Positions 12,331 through 23,493 of a stretch of 64,000 nt of DNA are shown piece by piece. The stretch is taken from the NCBI RefSeq assembly GCF_019752415.1, contig NZ_JAIEME010000011.1, positions 1 to 64,000 of the forward strand, given 5' to 3'. A program made the translations under genes and the position numbers. Origin of the DNA: Nitrosomonas sp. (GTDB lineage: Bacteria > Pseudomonadota > Gammaproteobacteria > Burkholderiales > Nitrosomonadaceae). The notes below the pieces were generated by a model. It searched no databases, was not told where the DNA came from, and saw only the letters and a list, made by a program, of their open reading frames with translations. Each line of letters opens with the position of its first letter. Position 1 is the first letter of the stretch.

Positions 12331-12957
12331 TTGGCTAGAAATCTTGAACCAAAATGTAAACAATGTCGACGCGAAGGCGAAAAGCTTTTCTTAAAAGGCG
12401 AAAAATGTTTTACTGATAAGTGTGCAATTGAGAGAAGAAGTTATCCGCCAGGTCAGCATGGTCAGAAGAAAGGCAGACTATCTGATTATGGTGGTCAGTT
12501 ACGTGAGAAACAGAAAATTAGAAGAATATATGGAATTCTAGAAAAGCAATTCCGTAATATTTATAAATCAGCTGACAGGAAACGCGGTGTAACTGGAGAT
12601 AATTTACTTCAGTTATTGGAAAGTCGTCTTGATAATGTTGCTTTTCATATGGGTTTTGGCTCATCTCGATCAGAAGCAAGACAAATTGTTAGACACAACT
12701 GTATTCTTGTGAATGGGCTACGTGTAAATATCCCAAGTTATTTAGTTAGGGCAGGCGATACTATCGAAATTGCTAAGAATGCTAAGGAACAATTACGAAT
12801 AAAATCTTCTATAGCTGCAGCTGATAGACGAAATTTTCCTGTTTGGATTGAAATGAATGTTACAGAGATGAAAGGAATTTTCAAATCTAAACCTGAACGA
12901 TCTGATCTACCTGCAACAATTAATGAATCCTTAGTTGTAGAATTATATTCTAAATAA
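12331..12957 (+). CDS. rpsD: 30S ribosomal protein S4
   Basis: [23 protein letters not shown]...; TTG start at 12331 preferred over the longer ORF. Confidence 0.96.
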   Translation: MARNLEPKCKQCRREGEKLFLKGEKCFTDKCAIERRSYPPGQHGQKKGRLSDYGGQLREKQKIRRIYGILEKQFRNIYKSADRKRGVTGDNLLQLLESRLDNVAFHMGFGSSRSEARQIVRHNCILVNGLRVNIPSYLVRAGDTIEIAKNAKEQLRIKSSIAAADRRNFPVWIEMNVTEMKGIFKSKPERSDLPATINESLVVELYSK

Positions 12958-12996
12958 AATAAACTATTAGCTAGCTATTACCTAAAGGACATTACT

Positions 12997-14001
12997 ATGC
13001 ACGGTAATGAATTATTAACACCACGTATTATTGATGTTCAAAATATTTCCCCTTTACATGCTAAAGTGATTATGGAGCCTTTTGAAAGAGGATATGGTCA
13101 TACTTTAGGAAATGCGTTAAGGCGGATACTATTGTCCTCTATGACAGGATTTGCACCTACTGAGGTTAAAATCGCTGGTGTAGTCCATGAATACTCTGCA
13201 CTAGATGGTGTGCAAGAAGATGTGGTAGATATATTGTTGAATATTAAGGGAATAGTATTAAAGCTTCACAATAATGATGAAGCTATCATTTCATTAAGAA
13301 AAGCTGGAAAATGTGTTGTAACGGCAGGTGATATTGATGTTGGTCATGATGTAGAGATACTCAACCCCGATCATGTAATTGCACATCTAACAGCTGATGG
13401 AAAGATTGATATTCAACTAAAAATAGAAAGAGGGATAGGGTATGTTCCTGCTACGGCGCGAAAAATTAATAATGGTGAGACCAGCATTGGTACGATTTTA
13501 CTTGATGCTTCATTTAGCCCGATAAGACGCGTTAGTTATACGGTTGAAAGTGCCCGTGTTGAACAACGAACTGATCTTGATAAATTAGTGATGGATTTGG
13601 AAACTAATGGAGTAGTTGAGCCCGAAGAGGCTATACGTTTTGCATCACGTGTTTTAGTACAGCAATTATCGGTTTTTGCTGATCTAGAAAGCACACCTAT
13701 TCCTAAAGAACAGCCACAAATTCCACAAATTGATCCGATATTGTTGCGTCCTGTTGACGACCTGGAGCTCACTGTAAGATCAGCCAACTGCCTAAAGGTT
13801 GAGAATATTTATTATATTGGGGACCTAATACAGCGAACGGAAGCTGAACTTTTACGAACACCTAATTTAGGAAGAAAATCTTTAAATGAAATAAAAGAGG
13901 TTCTTGCTTCTCGAGAGCTGACCCTCGGAATGAAACTGGACAATTGGCCCCCGTCCAATCTTGATAATCTTGTTAAGGATTCAAATCATGCGCCACAATA
14001 A
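12997..14001 (+). CDS. rpoA: DNA-directed RNA polymerase subunit alpha
   Basis: [28 protein letters not shown]; alpha-CTD present. Confidence 0.98.
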   Translation: MHGNELLTPRIIDVQNISPLHAKVIMEPFERGYGHTLGNALRRILLSSMTGFAPTEVKIAGVVHEYSALDGVQEDVVDILLNIKGIVLKLHNNDEAIISLRKAGKCVVTAGDIDVGHDVEILNPDHVIAHLTADGKIDIQLKIERGIGYVPATARKINNGETSIGTILLDASFSPIRRVSYTVESARVEQRTDLDKLVMDLETNGVVEPEEAIRFASRVLVQQLSVFADLESTPIPKEQPQIPQIDPILLRPVDDLELTVRSANCLKVENIYYIGDLIQRTEAELLRTPNLGRKSLNEIKEVLASRELTLGMKLDNWPPSNLDNLVKDSNHAPQ

Positions 14002-14389
14002 TGCATTAAGGAAATTAAATCGTTCAAGTAGTCATAGGGCTGCTATGTTTCGCAATATGACTAACTCTCTTTTGCGACATGAAGTTATTAAAACAACTCT
14101 TCCAAAGGCTAAAGAACTAAGAAGATATGTTGAACCTGTTATTACCCTAGCTAAATATCCATCTCTTTCAAATCGACGTTTAGCTTTTAATAGACTGCGT
14201 GATCGTGAAAATGTTACTAAACTTTTTATTGAGTTAGGCCCTCGTTATATTGCAAGACCAGGGGGATATATTAGAATTCTAAAATTCGGATATAGAAAGG
14301 GCGATAATGCCCCTATGGCGCTTGTAGAGCTTGTTGATAGACCGGTAGAAAAGCTAATGGATAACCCTGGTGAAATCGAGAGTTTGTAA
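13988..14389 (+). CDS. rplQ: 50S ribosomal protein L17
   Basis: [24 protein letters not shown]; start overlaps rpoA end by 14 nt. Confidence 0.97.
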   Translation: MRHNNALRKLNRSSSHRAAMFRNMTNSLLRHEVIKTTLPKAKELRRYVEPVITLAKYPSLSNRRLAFNRLRDRENVTKLFIELGPRYIARPGGYIRILKFGYRKGDNAPMALVELVDRPVEKLMDNPGEIESL

Positions 14390-14458
14390 TTAATTTTTTC
14401 AATAAATTTGTTATTAATTGTTTGAACTATAATAATTTAATTAGTTTTAATTATTTTA

Positions 14459-15463
14459 TTGCCTTTGTCATGTATGAATCAGAGTGCATTATCTATTCTT
14501 AGGCTTTTAAATGACGGACAATATTGGAGTGGTGAATCTTTAGAGAAAAAACTTTTTTGTAAACGTGCAAAAATTTTAAATTCACTAAAAGATATTGATT
14601 CTTATGGAATTAAAATTGTTAATACTCGTGGTCTAGGTTTTCGCTGGATCAATCCAATTTCTTATCTGAACAAAAACTTAATACTTGGTTATAACTCAAT
14701 AGATCTCAGAAATTTCAATATAACTCTTTTTGATACCCTCGATTCAACTAATACTTTTCTATTAGATAACCTAAAAAATGGAGTGGTAGATAATAGATGT
14801 ATACCAGTTGTTGCTACTGAGTATCAAACAAACGGACGTGGCCGTGCAGGAAGATTATGGTATAGTGGATTTGGAGATAGCCTTACTTTTTCTTTTGGAT
14901 GGCGGTTTGATAAAGGCGTATCTGCGCTATCGGGCATTAGTTTAATAATCGGAATTGCTATAATTCGTGTTCTACGAACTTTCTCAATTACTTGTGCAAG
15001 TATTAAATGGCCAAATGATATTTTGGTCGGTAATAAGAAGTTAGCAGGCATATTAATTGAACTTCGTGGTGAAATATGTGGCCCATCTTATGCGGTAATT
15101 GGTGTTGGCTTTAATTATAAGCTCTCTGATAATATTAAATCCATTATAAATCAAAAAACTACTGATTTTTTATCAATCTCTGATGTTTATTTTGATCGTA
15201 ATCAAATTTTAAGTGCACTACTCACTGAATTTCAGAATATTTTACCTGTATTCGTAAACCATGGCTTCGCATATTTTAAGAAGGAATGGATCAGCTATCA
15301 TGCTTTTGAACGTCATCAGGTTAGTTTGATATTGCCTAATGATAGTGTCATCGTAGGCACTGTTGATGGTGTGAAGGAAGATGGTTCTATTTGTTTAATG
15401 ACTTCTTCGGGACGAAAATCATACCACGTAGGCGATATTTCTATCCGTTTGAACTCCCTTTGA
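14459..15463 (+). CDS. birA: Biotin--[acetyl-CoA-carboxylase] ligase with N-terminal HTH (BirA)
   Basis: TNGRGRAGRLWYSGFGDSLTFSFGW and IKWPNDILVGNKKLAGILIE motifs; N-terminal winged-helix-like segment. Confidence 0.94.
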   Translation: MPLSCMNQSALSILRLLNDGQYWSGESLEKKLFCKRAKILNSLKDIDSYGIKIVNTRGLGFRWINPISYLNKNLILGYNSIDLRNFNITLFDTLDSTNTFLLDNLKNGVVDNRCIPVVATEYQTNGRGRAGRLWYSGFGDSLTFSFGWRFDKGVSALSGISLIIGIAIIRVLRTFSITCASIKWPNDILVGNKKLAGILIELRGEICGPSYAVIGVGFNYKLSDNIKSIINQKTTDFLSISDVYFDRNQILSALLTEFQNILPVFVNHGFAYFKKEWISYHAFERHQVSLILPNDSVIVGTVDGVKEDGSICLMTSSGRKSYHVGDISIRLNSL

Positions 15464-15467
15464 GTAA

Positions 15468-16208
15468 TTGATGTCGTATATCCTAGCGATTGACTCTGGT
15501 AATTCATTCATAAAATGGGGTTTGTTCAATCATGGTTGTTGTTTAAAACTTGGCAAGATACAGTACGATAAAATACAAGATGTTAAAAATGATTTCAAAG
15601 TTCTGCAGGCTCCAGAATCTATAATTATTTCTCATGTTTCTCGTGAGGCAACAAAAAATCAAATCTGTGAGCAAATTTCACGTTGGCCGGTAAAACCTCA
15701 TTGGATTCGCTCCTGCGCTTTCCAATGTGGAGTTACTAATAGTTATTCCAATCCTGCTCAATTAGGATGTGATCGCTGGGCCTCTTTGATAGCTGCTTGG
15801 GAAATGCAACAGCAAGCTTGTTTAGTCATTAATATAGGTACTGCAGTGACGATAGATGCACTATCTGAGTCTGGAGAATTTCTTGGTGGAATTATTCTAC
15901 CTGGTTTTCACTTGATGCTTAATAGTCTCCAACGCGGTACTCAATTATTTAATGCTGGTATGAGTACTTATGAAGACTTTCCTATTAACACGAACAGTGC
16001 GATACAAAGCGGTATTATACATTCTGTCATTGGTGCTATTGAACGTATGTATAATTTACTGTCATTGAAGATAAATCACCCTGTAAAAACAAGTATTGTC
16101 AGCGGGGGGGGAGTATCTTTATTATCTCCTTTTATCACGATTCCAATCAAAACGATTGATAATTTGGTGCTGAAAGGGCTCGTTTTGATCGCTGAAGATT
16201 CTTTCTGA
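15468..16208 (+). CDS. coaX: Type III pantothenate kinase
   Basis: [39 protein letters not shown]. Confidence 0.93.
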   Translation: MMSYILAIDSGNSFIKWGLFNHGCCLKLGKIQYDKIQDVKNDFKVLQAPESIIISHVSREATKNQICEQISRWPVKPHWIRSCAFQCGVTNSYSNPAQLGCDRWASLIAAWEMQQQACLVINIGTAVTIDALSESGEFLGGIILPGFHLMLNSLQRGTQLFNAGMSTYEDFPINTNSAIQSGIIHSVIGAIERMYNLLSLKINHPVKTSIVSGGGVSLLSPFITIPIKTIDNLVLKGLVLIAEDSF

Positions 16209-16219
16209 TACATATAGAG

Positions 16220-16846
16220 TTGTTGTCTTATGAAAAGTTTATGTCTCGATTTAACAATATAACCTTCTACACATCAGTCAATGATGTTCGAGATTTACCA
16301 CTACATACAGGTATTGAGATTGCTTTTGCCGGGCGATCTAATGCTGGAAAATCTAGCGCTATTAATACACTTACAAATCGAAGTCGTTTGGCTTTTGTTA
16401 GTAAAACACCTGGGCGCACACAATTAATTAATTATTTTCAATTAAATTCAGACCAATTCTTTGTCGATTTACCTGGCTATGGATATGCGAAGGTTCCAGA
16501 TTCCATCCGACAACACTGGCAAAGTTTATTGAGTCGCTATTTACAAACACGTGAGCCACTCAAAGGCTTAGTTTTAATAATGGATATTCGCCATCCTTTA
16601 AAACCGCTTGATATCGAAATGCTTGATTGGTTTGCACCTACTGGGAAAGCAATCCATATTTTACTCACAAAATCTGATAAATTGAGCACGCAGAGGGCAA
16701 ATATTACCTTAAAGGACGTAACTCTATATTTAAAGAGTGCTTACCCGCAATGCAGTGTTCAGTTATTTTCCAGCTTATCAGCCACAGGCGTTGAAGATGC
16801 AACTACTGTCATTAGTGATTGGTTAGAAACTAAAATTAGTAGCTAA
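16220..16846 (+). CDS. engB: Ribosome biogenesis GTPase EngB/YihA
   Basis: [39 protein letters not shown]; start may be the internal Met (MSRFNNI). Confidence 0.95.
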   Translation: MLSYEKFMSRFNNITFYTSVNDVRDLPLHTGIEIAFAGRSNAGKSSAINTLTNRSRLAFVSKTPGRTQLINYFQLNSDQFFVDLPGYGYAKVPDSIRQHWQSLLSRYLQTREPLKGLVLIMDIRHPLKPLDIEMLDWFAPTGKAIHILLTKSDKLSTQRANITLKDVTLYLKSAYPQCSVQLFSSLSATGVEDATTVISDWLETKISS

Positions 16847-16887
16847 GCGATAAACTTTTTGCTTCGCTCTATGGGTTCATGGAGAAG

Positions 16888-16925
16888 AAAAAAAGCCCCC
16901 GGTTAAAGGGGAGAAAAACCGGGGG
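16888..16925 (-). terminator. Intrinsic terminator on the minus strand
   Basis: Perfect 9-bp stem CCCCCGGTT (16896-16904) / AACCGGGGG (16917-16925), 12-nt loop, followed on the minus strand by UUUUUUU (complement of A7 at 16888-16894). Confidence 0.85.
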
Positions 16926-16985
16926 AACCGCCTTAATATCACTTAAGACTCTGCCTCAGAGAGGAAAGACAGGGGGACACAATTA
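16888..16985 (-). ncRNA. Candidate minus-strand small RNA ending at the terminator, between engB and hemB
   Basis: Minus strand reads ...GUGUCCCCCUGUCUUUCCUCUCUGAGGCAGAGUCUUAAGUGAUAUUAAGGCGGUUCCCCCGG...; two small hairpins (CUCUG/CAGAG, CUUAA/UUAAG) precede the terminator; possible promoter (TTGCAC ... TATTTT) upstream; no ORF. 5' end approximate. Confidence 0.6.
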
Positions 16986-17048
16986 AAATATCCATGTATA
17001 AGAGTGTGCAATAACTGAGTTAGTTCCCGAACAGTATTGTTTTTTTAA

Positions 17049-18080
<1,032 letters not shown>

Positions 18081-18103
18081 TGCAATAAAGAGTAGGAGTG
18101 ATA

Positions 18104-20422
18104 CTAGAATAACTGGTCTTTTAAATCTCTTGTTACTTTGGGCGCATCATCAACAGAAATCTCAGTGACCGGTGGTAGTTGTTCATTATAGAAGTATTCT
18201 GTAATATCTCCGGCGGGATCTCTGAATCCCGTTGCTGAATTAATTCTTGTTGCAAGAACACCATTGGGAATTTTGTATTCTGCCATGGGAATATCTTTTA
18301 GGGCTGGGCCCATATAATCCATCCAAATAGGCAGTGCGACACGCCCCCCTGTTTCATTATTTCCAAGTGATCGAGGCTCATCGTATCCTGCCCAGGCGAT
18401 TGTGACCAAGTCTTTTTGGAAACCACAAAACCAGGCATCAATAAAATTACTGGTGGTTCCGGTTTTTCCTGCTAAATCATTACGTCCTAGTTGTTTAGCT
18501 TTAATGGCTGTGCCGTGATTGATGACATCTTTCATCATGCTTGTCATGATGTAGGCATTACGGGGATCAATGACGCGTTTGGCGCCATTTAATGCTGTTA
18601 CGGGATGAAATTGTTCGATCGTGCTGCCTTTTTCATCTTCAATTCGCTTTATAAAGTAGGGTGTGACACGGAAACCGCCATTTGCAAAAATCGCATATCC
18701 AGTGGCCATTTGCATTGGTGTAACCGAGCCAGATCCTAATGCCAGGGGTAAATAGGGTGGGTGGCGATTTGCATCAAAACCAAATCGGGTAATGTAATCC
18801 TGCGCATAGCGTATGCCGATAGCCTGCAATATGCGGATAGACACAAGATTTTTTGATTTTACTAGTGCTGTTCGCAAGCGCATAGGTCCTTCAAATTTTC
18901 CATCAAAATTCTTCGGTTCCCATAATTGACTACCTGTTTGAGCTGCACTGAATGATAGCGGCGCATCATTAATGATTGTGGCCGTGGTGAAACCCTTTTC
19001 TAAAGCCGCAGAATAAATAAAAGGCTTGAAACTGGAACCAGGTTGCCGCCAAGCTTGGGTGACATGATTAAATTGATTTTTATGAAAATCAAATCCGCCG
19101 ATTAAAGCACGGATAGCGCCATCATTGGGATCAAGGGAAACAAGTGCAGCTTCTATTTCGGGAAGCTGGGCGATATGCCAACTGCTTTTTTGGTCTTTTT
19201 GTATACGAATTAATGTACCAGGCGTAATGTATTTTTTCCCAGCTTCTTTTTTATCAGCCAGAAATTTCTGTGCAAACTTCAGTCCTTCACCGGTAATTTC
19301 AATGATTTCTCCACCTTTACGATAAGCCTGCACTAAATTATGTTTAACACTTAATACGATAGCGGCATAGATATCGCCACTTTCATTGATTTCTTCCAAG
19401 GCATCATCAAGCGTTTTTTCCTGATTACTGCCATGTTTTAGTAAGTTAATCTGTGCTTCCGGGCCACGATAACCACGACGCTTATCATATTCGACGATAT
19501 TTTTTCGTAGAGCCTGATAGGCAGCCATCTGATCTAACTGGCGGATAGTTGTATAGACTTTGATACCTTTGCTATAGGTTTCTTCTTGGTATCGATCATA
19601 TATCACCTGACGAACCATTTCAGCAACATAATCAGCTGGCATTGCTAATGCGGTCGACTGTTTCTTGACAAGAATAGGTTGTTTTTCTAATTCGCGTAAT
19701 TCTTCGCTTGATATGTAGTTAAGTTTGTGTAATCGGCCTAGTACATAAAGTTGCCGGCTTTTAGCGCGCTTAGGATTGCTGATCGGGTTATAGCTCGAAG
19801 GGGCTTTGGGTAACCCTGCCAACATGGCAGCCTCAGCAATATTAATTTCTTGCAGTGATTTCCCGAAATATGTTTGTGCTGCTGCTGCAAAACCATAGCT
19901 GCGCTGGCCGAGGTAAATTTGGTTGACATAAAGTTCTAAGATGTTGTCTTTGCTAAGATTGCTCTCAATCTTGAAAGCCAAAAGGGCTTCACTGAATTTT
20001 CTCGTCAGTGTTTTTTCTCTGGTCAGAAAAAAATTCCGAGCTACCTGCATTGTTATGGTACTGGCACCCTGGCGCGCACTGCCTGCAGAAAAATTTGAAT
20101 AAGCTGCACGTAATACGCCCAAGTAATCAACACCGCCATGTTCATAAAAGCGATCATCTTCTGCAGCAAGGATCGACTGTTTAAGCTGTGCCGGTACTTC
20201 GGAAATATTGACAACATTTCTACGCTCCGCACCAAACTCCCCAATTAATAGACCCTCATCACTATAAATGCGCAATGGTATTTTAGGGCGATAATCCGTC
20301 AGTGTCTCTAATGATGGTAAATTGGAATGGATGACCAGAGCAGCAAACCCAGCTAGCAACACGCCAATCAGACCTAACGCAGAGAATGTGACAAAAAAGT
20401 AATACAGCCAACGTGCTAACAT
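18104..20422 (-). CDS. mrcA: Penicillin-binding protein 1A (bifunctional transglycosylase/transpeptidase)
   Basis: EDDRFYEHGGVD (GT51), RQGASTITMQVARNFF, WRQPGSSFKPFIYSAALEKG (SxxK), GKTGTTSNFIDAWFCGF (KTG). Confidence 0.95.
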   Translation of the reverse strand: MLARWLYYFFVTFSALGLIGVLLAGFAALVIHSNLPSLETLTDYRPKIPLRIYSDEGLLIGEFGAERRNVVNISEVPAQLKQSILAAEDDRFYEHGGVDYLGVLRAAYSNFSAGSARQGASTITMQVARNFFLTREKTLTRKFSEALLAFKIESNLSKDNILELYVNQIYLGQRSYGFAAAAQTYFGKSLQEINIAEAAMLAGLPKAPSSYNPISNPKRAKSRQLYVLGRLHKLNYISSEELRELEKQPILVKKQSTALAMPADYVAEMVRQVIYDRYQEETYSKGIKVYTTIRQLDQMAAYQALRKNIVEYDKRRGYRGPEAQINLLKHGSNQEKTLDDALEEINESGDIYAAIVLSVKHNLVQAYRKGGEIIEITGEGLKFAQKFLADKKEAGKKYITPGTLIRIQKDQKSSWHIAQLPEIEAALVSLDPNDGAIRALIGGFDFHKNQFNHVTQAWRQPGSSFKPFIYSAALEKGFTTATIINDAPLSFSAAQTGSQLWEPKNFDGKFEGPMRLRTALVKSKNLVSIRILQAIGIRYAQDYITRFGFDANRHPPYLPLALGSGSVTPMQMATGYAIFANGGFRVTPYFIKRIEDEKGSTIEQFHPVTALNGAKRVIDPRNAYIMTSMMKDVINHGTAIKAKQLGRNDLAGKTGTTSNFIDAWFCGFQKDLVTIAWAGYDEPRSLGNNETGGRVALPIWMDYMGPALKDIPMAEYKIPNGVLATRINSATGFRDPAGDITEYFYNEQLPPVTEISVDDAPKVTRDLKDQLF

Positions 20423-20645
20423 GAATTTTTTTTGATTAATTGATACGGTCGTTAAGGTACGCAGTTATAGGGGGTATATCTATTGTTTTTCTTTGAATAA
20501 GATTTTTTGGATTCTGTCAGAATCAGCATCAATCATTTATTCTGTTGAGTAACTATATTGAATTAATGCGGATAATTAGTATCTTACATATATTCAGTAT
20601 TAAGTAGTTTATTTATAATTTGCGAGTATCGCTTCTAATAAGCCA

Positions 20646-21749
20646 ATGTTCAAGGGAAATTTTTCTATCAATTTAGACTTCTTTAAGATGAAGTCACCAC
20701 CACTAATAGGCGTGGACATTAGTTCTTCTTCTGTAAAAATGGTCGAATTATCATTGATAGATAAAGAGAGTAAAGCCTATCGGATTGAGCGTTATGCGAT
20801 TGAATCCATGCCAGCAGATGCAATGTTGGATGGTGCAATCGAAAACATGGAGGCAGTCAGTGAATGCCTGAGGCGTGGATGGAAACGTATGGGAACACGC
20901 CAGAAGAATGTGGTTCTTGCACTGCCTGCTACAGATGTTATTACCAAAAAAATTGTGGTTCCAGATGGGCAACGCGAAGATGACTTGGTGTTTCAAGTCG
21001 AGAATGAAGCCAGTCAATATATTCCTTTTCCTTTAGATGAAGTTGATTTGGACTTTCAAGTAACCAGGCCAGCACCTAATAATCCAGAAGAAGTTGAAGT
21101 GCTTATTGCTGCATCGCGAAAAGAGAAGGTGGAAGACCGTGTGGCTGTTGCACTTGCGGCAAGTCTTAAAACAGTCATTATGGATGTTGAGCCCTATGCA
21201 GCGCAGGCTGCATTCGAATTAACGTTGAGTCAATTACCCGAAGGCGGAAAAGATCAGGTAATGGCACTGGTTGACATTGGTGCGACAATCATGAAAATTA
21301 ATGTACTTCTTAACGGTGAGTCATTATATACGCGAGATCAGCCATTTGGGGGGAACCAACTGACTCAGGAGATTCAGAATCAATTTAATCTTTCGTTGGA
21401 AGATTCCGAGACCGCTAAAAGAAATGGCGGCCTACCCGAAAACTATAATACGGATGTTTTGCAGCCATTTTGCGAGACACTAGCTATTGAAGTGATGCGT
21501 GCTATTCAGTTTTTTTACACATCGACGCAGTATACCGAAGTTAATTATATTTTTATTGCCGGGGGGTCCGCAGCTATTCCTGGGCTAGATGCAATCATCG
21601 CAGCACGTACGCAAGTAAGCACCCTCGTTGTGAATCCTTTTTCAACCATGGAGTTGTCAAGTCGGATCATTCCAAGGCAACTTAATCTGGACGCACCTTC
21701 TCTGTTGATTGCCTGTGGTTTGGCACTGCGTAGTTTTGATCCATCATGA
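20646..21749 (+). CDS. pilM: Type IV pilus assembly protein PilM
   Basis: LIGVDISSSSVKMVELS; actin-like ATPase; first of a pilMNOPQ cluster. Confidence 0.94.
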   Translation: MFKGNFSINLDFFKMKSPPLIGVDISSSSVKMVELSLIDKESKAYRIERYAIESMPADAMLDGAIENMEAVSECLRRGWKRMGTRQKNVVLALPATDVITKKIVVPDGQREDDLVFQVENEASQYIPFPLDEVDLDFQVTRPAPNNPEEVEVLIAASRKEKVEDRVAVALAASLKTVIMDVEPYAAQAAFELTLSQLPEGGKDQVMALVDIGATIMKINVLLNGESLYTRDQPFGGNQLTQEIQNQFNLSLEDSETAKRNGGLPENYNTDVLQPFCETLAIEVMRAIQFFYTSTQYTEVNYIFIAGGSAAIPGLDAIIAARTQVSTLVVNPFSTMELSSRIIPRQLNLDAPSLLIACGLALRSFDPS

Positions 21750-22333
21750 TTCGAATTAATCTACTACCGCATCGCGAACTTAGGCGTAAAGCGAGACAAC
21801 AACTGATTGTAATTCTGGCAGGATTGGTTGGTTTACTAGCGATCGTTGTTGTTATGAGCATTCAAACAATTGGCGCTGGGGAAATAGATTACCAGAATGG
21901 CCGCAATCAATACTTAACTGACCAGATTGCTATTTTGGATACGGAAATTGCAGAAATAAAAGAAATAAAAGCGCAGACTAAGGAGTTAATAGCACGTAAG
22001 CAAGTTGTTGAGACATTACAAAGCAGCCGATCTGAAGTCGTTGTTTTGCTGGATCAGTTGGTCAGACTGCTTCCGGATGGCGTATATTTACAGAGTGTCA
22101 AACAAGACGATCATAACATTACTTTAGTTGGGTATGCGCAATCCAATGCCTGGGTTTCAGTGTTGATGCGCAACCTTGAATCATCCCAGTGGCTTGAGTC
22201 ACCTTTATTGATAGAAATTAAGGCGATGACTGTGAATAATGTGCGTCAAAATGAATTTAACATGAAAATAAAGCCCAAGCGGGCAACGATGGACGCTGTG
22301 CAAAATTTACTTCCTGCTGCTGCGAAATCTTAA
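21746..22333 (+). CDS. pilN: Type IV pilus assembly protein PilN
   Basis: MIRINLLPHRELRRKARQ; pilMNOPQ order. Confidence 0.94.
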   Translation: MIRINLLPHRELRRKARQQLIVILAGLVGLLAIVVVMSIQTIGAGEIDYQNGRNQYLTDQIAILDTEIAEIKEIKAQTKELIARKQVVETLQSSRSEVVVLLDQLVRLLPDGVYLQSVKQDDHNITLVGYAQSNAWVSVLMRNLESSQWLESPLLIEIKAMTVNNVRQNEFNMKIKPKRATMDAVQNLLPAAAKS

Positions 22334-22346
22334 GACCGCGGTTGCG

Positions 22347-22961
22347 ATGAACAAACTACTTCTTGAATTACGCCAGCTCGATATCAACCAGGCAGGAAAC
22401 TGGCCAATAGCATTTAAGGCTGCCGCTTTGACAATTTTATTTGTTGCTATTATCGTGGCGGGGCATTTCCTGGTTTGGCAGGAGCAAATTGAAACACTGG
22501 AAAATATTAAAGCGCAAGAAGAAACTTTAAAAGATACCTATCTTACAAAAAAAAGAAATGCTGTTAATTTACCTGCTTTGCGTCTGCAATTAAATGAGAT
22601 TGAGCAATCTCTCCGTGCCTTGTTGAAACAACTGCCAGATAAGTCAGAAATGGAAGCATTATTAGTAGACATTAATCAGGCTGGTTTAGGGCGTGGATTA
22701 CAATTTGAATTATTTAAGCCAGCGACGAATGAAACGATACACGCGTTTTATGCCGAACTCCCGGTTTCTATCCGTGTGACTGGCAGCTATCATGATATTG
22801 GGGCTTTTACCAGCGATGTAGCACAGTTATCACGTATCGTGACATTAAATGACATTAGCGTAACCCACGGAACTGATGGAAAATTAGTATTGGATGCTGT
22901 TGCAAAAACATTCCGCTATCTGGATGAAGAAGAAATAACAAAGCAGACTAAGGACAAATGA
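22347..22961 (+). CDS. pilO: Type IV pilus assembly protein PilO
   Basis: One N-terminal TM, coiled coil, LPDKSEMEALLVDINQAGLGRGLQFELFKP. Confidence 0.93.
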   Translation: MNKLLLELRQLDINQAGNWPIAFKAAALTILFVAIIVAGHFLVWQEQIETLENIKAQEETLKDTYLTKKRNAVNLPALRLQLNEIEQSLRALLKQLPDKSEMEALLVDINQAGLGRGLQFELFKPATNETIHAFYAELPVSIRVTGSYHDIGAFTSDVAQLSRIVTLNDISVTHGTDGKLVLDAVAKTFRYLDEEEITKQTKDK

Positions 22962-22964
22962 TTT

Positions 22965-23483
22965 ATGATAAGACACATTTTCCTGCTAGCGTTGTTTATG
23001 ATTCCTTTAACTATGATGACTGCTTGTACTCAAAATGACTATGCTGACTTGGAAGCATTTATTCAGAGTTCCGGGGATGGCCTGCATGGACAGATTGATC
23101 CATTGCCAGAAGTTAAACCGCAGCAGTATTTTACTTATGAGGCGTTTGATATATCCAGTCCATTTGTTCCGCGTAAAAATGATCAAGCGCAAACTATTAC
23201 AAGTGGTATTCAACCTGATTTAAACCGGCATAAGGAAGTATTAGAGTCTTATCCGCTGGAAAGTTTATCGATGGTTGGCTCGTTGCAACGACACAATATG
23301 ATATTTGCTTTAATTAAATCTCCAGATGGTACATTACATCGGGTGAAAATTGGCAATCACTTAGGCGAGAATTTCGGGAAAATTAACCAGATTTCAGAAG
23401 CAGAAGTTAAACTGTCGGAAATTATGCAGGATGGTGTGAATGAATGGACTGAACGGACGAGTGTGCTTATGCTGAAAAATTAG
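22965..23483 (+). CDS. pilP: Type IV pilus assembly lipoprotein PilP
   Basis: Lipoprotein-like N-terminus (MMTACTQ); PLESLSMVGSLQRHNMIFALIKSPDG. Confidence 0.92.
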   Translation: MIRHIFLLALFMIPLTMMTACTQNDYADLEAFIQSSGDGLHGQIDPLPEVKPQQYFTYEAFDISSPFVPRKNDQAQTITSGIQPDLNRHKEVLESYPLESLSMVGSLQRHNMIFALIKSPDGTLHRVKIGNHLGENFGKINQISEAEVKLSEIMQDGVNEWTERTSVLMLKN

Positions 23484-23493
23484 GAATAAAGCC

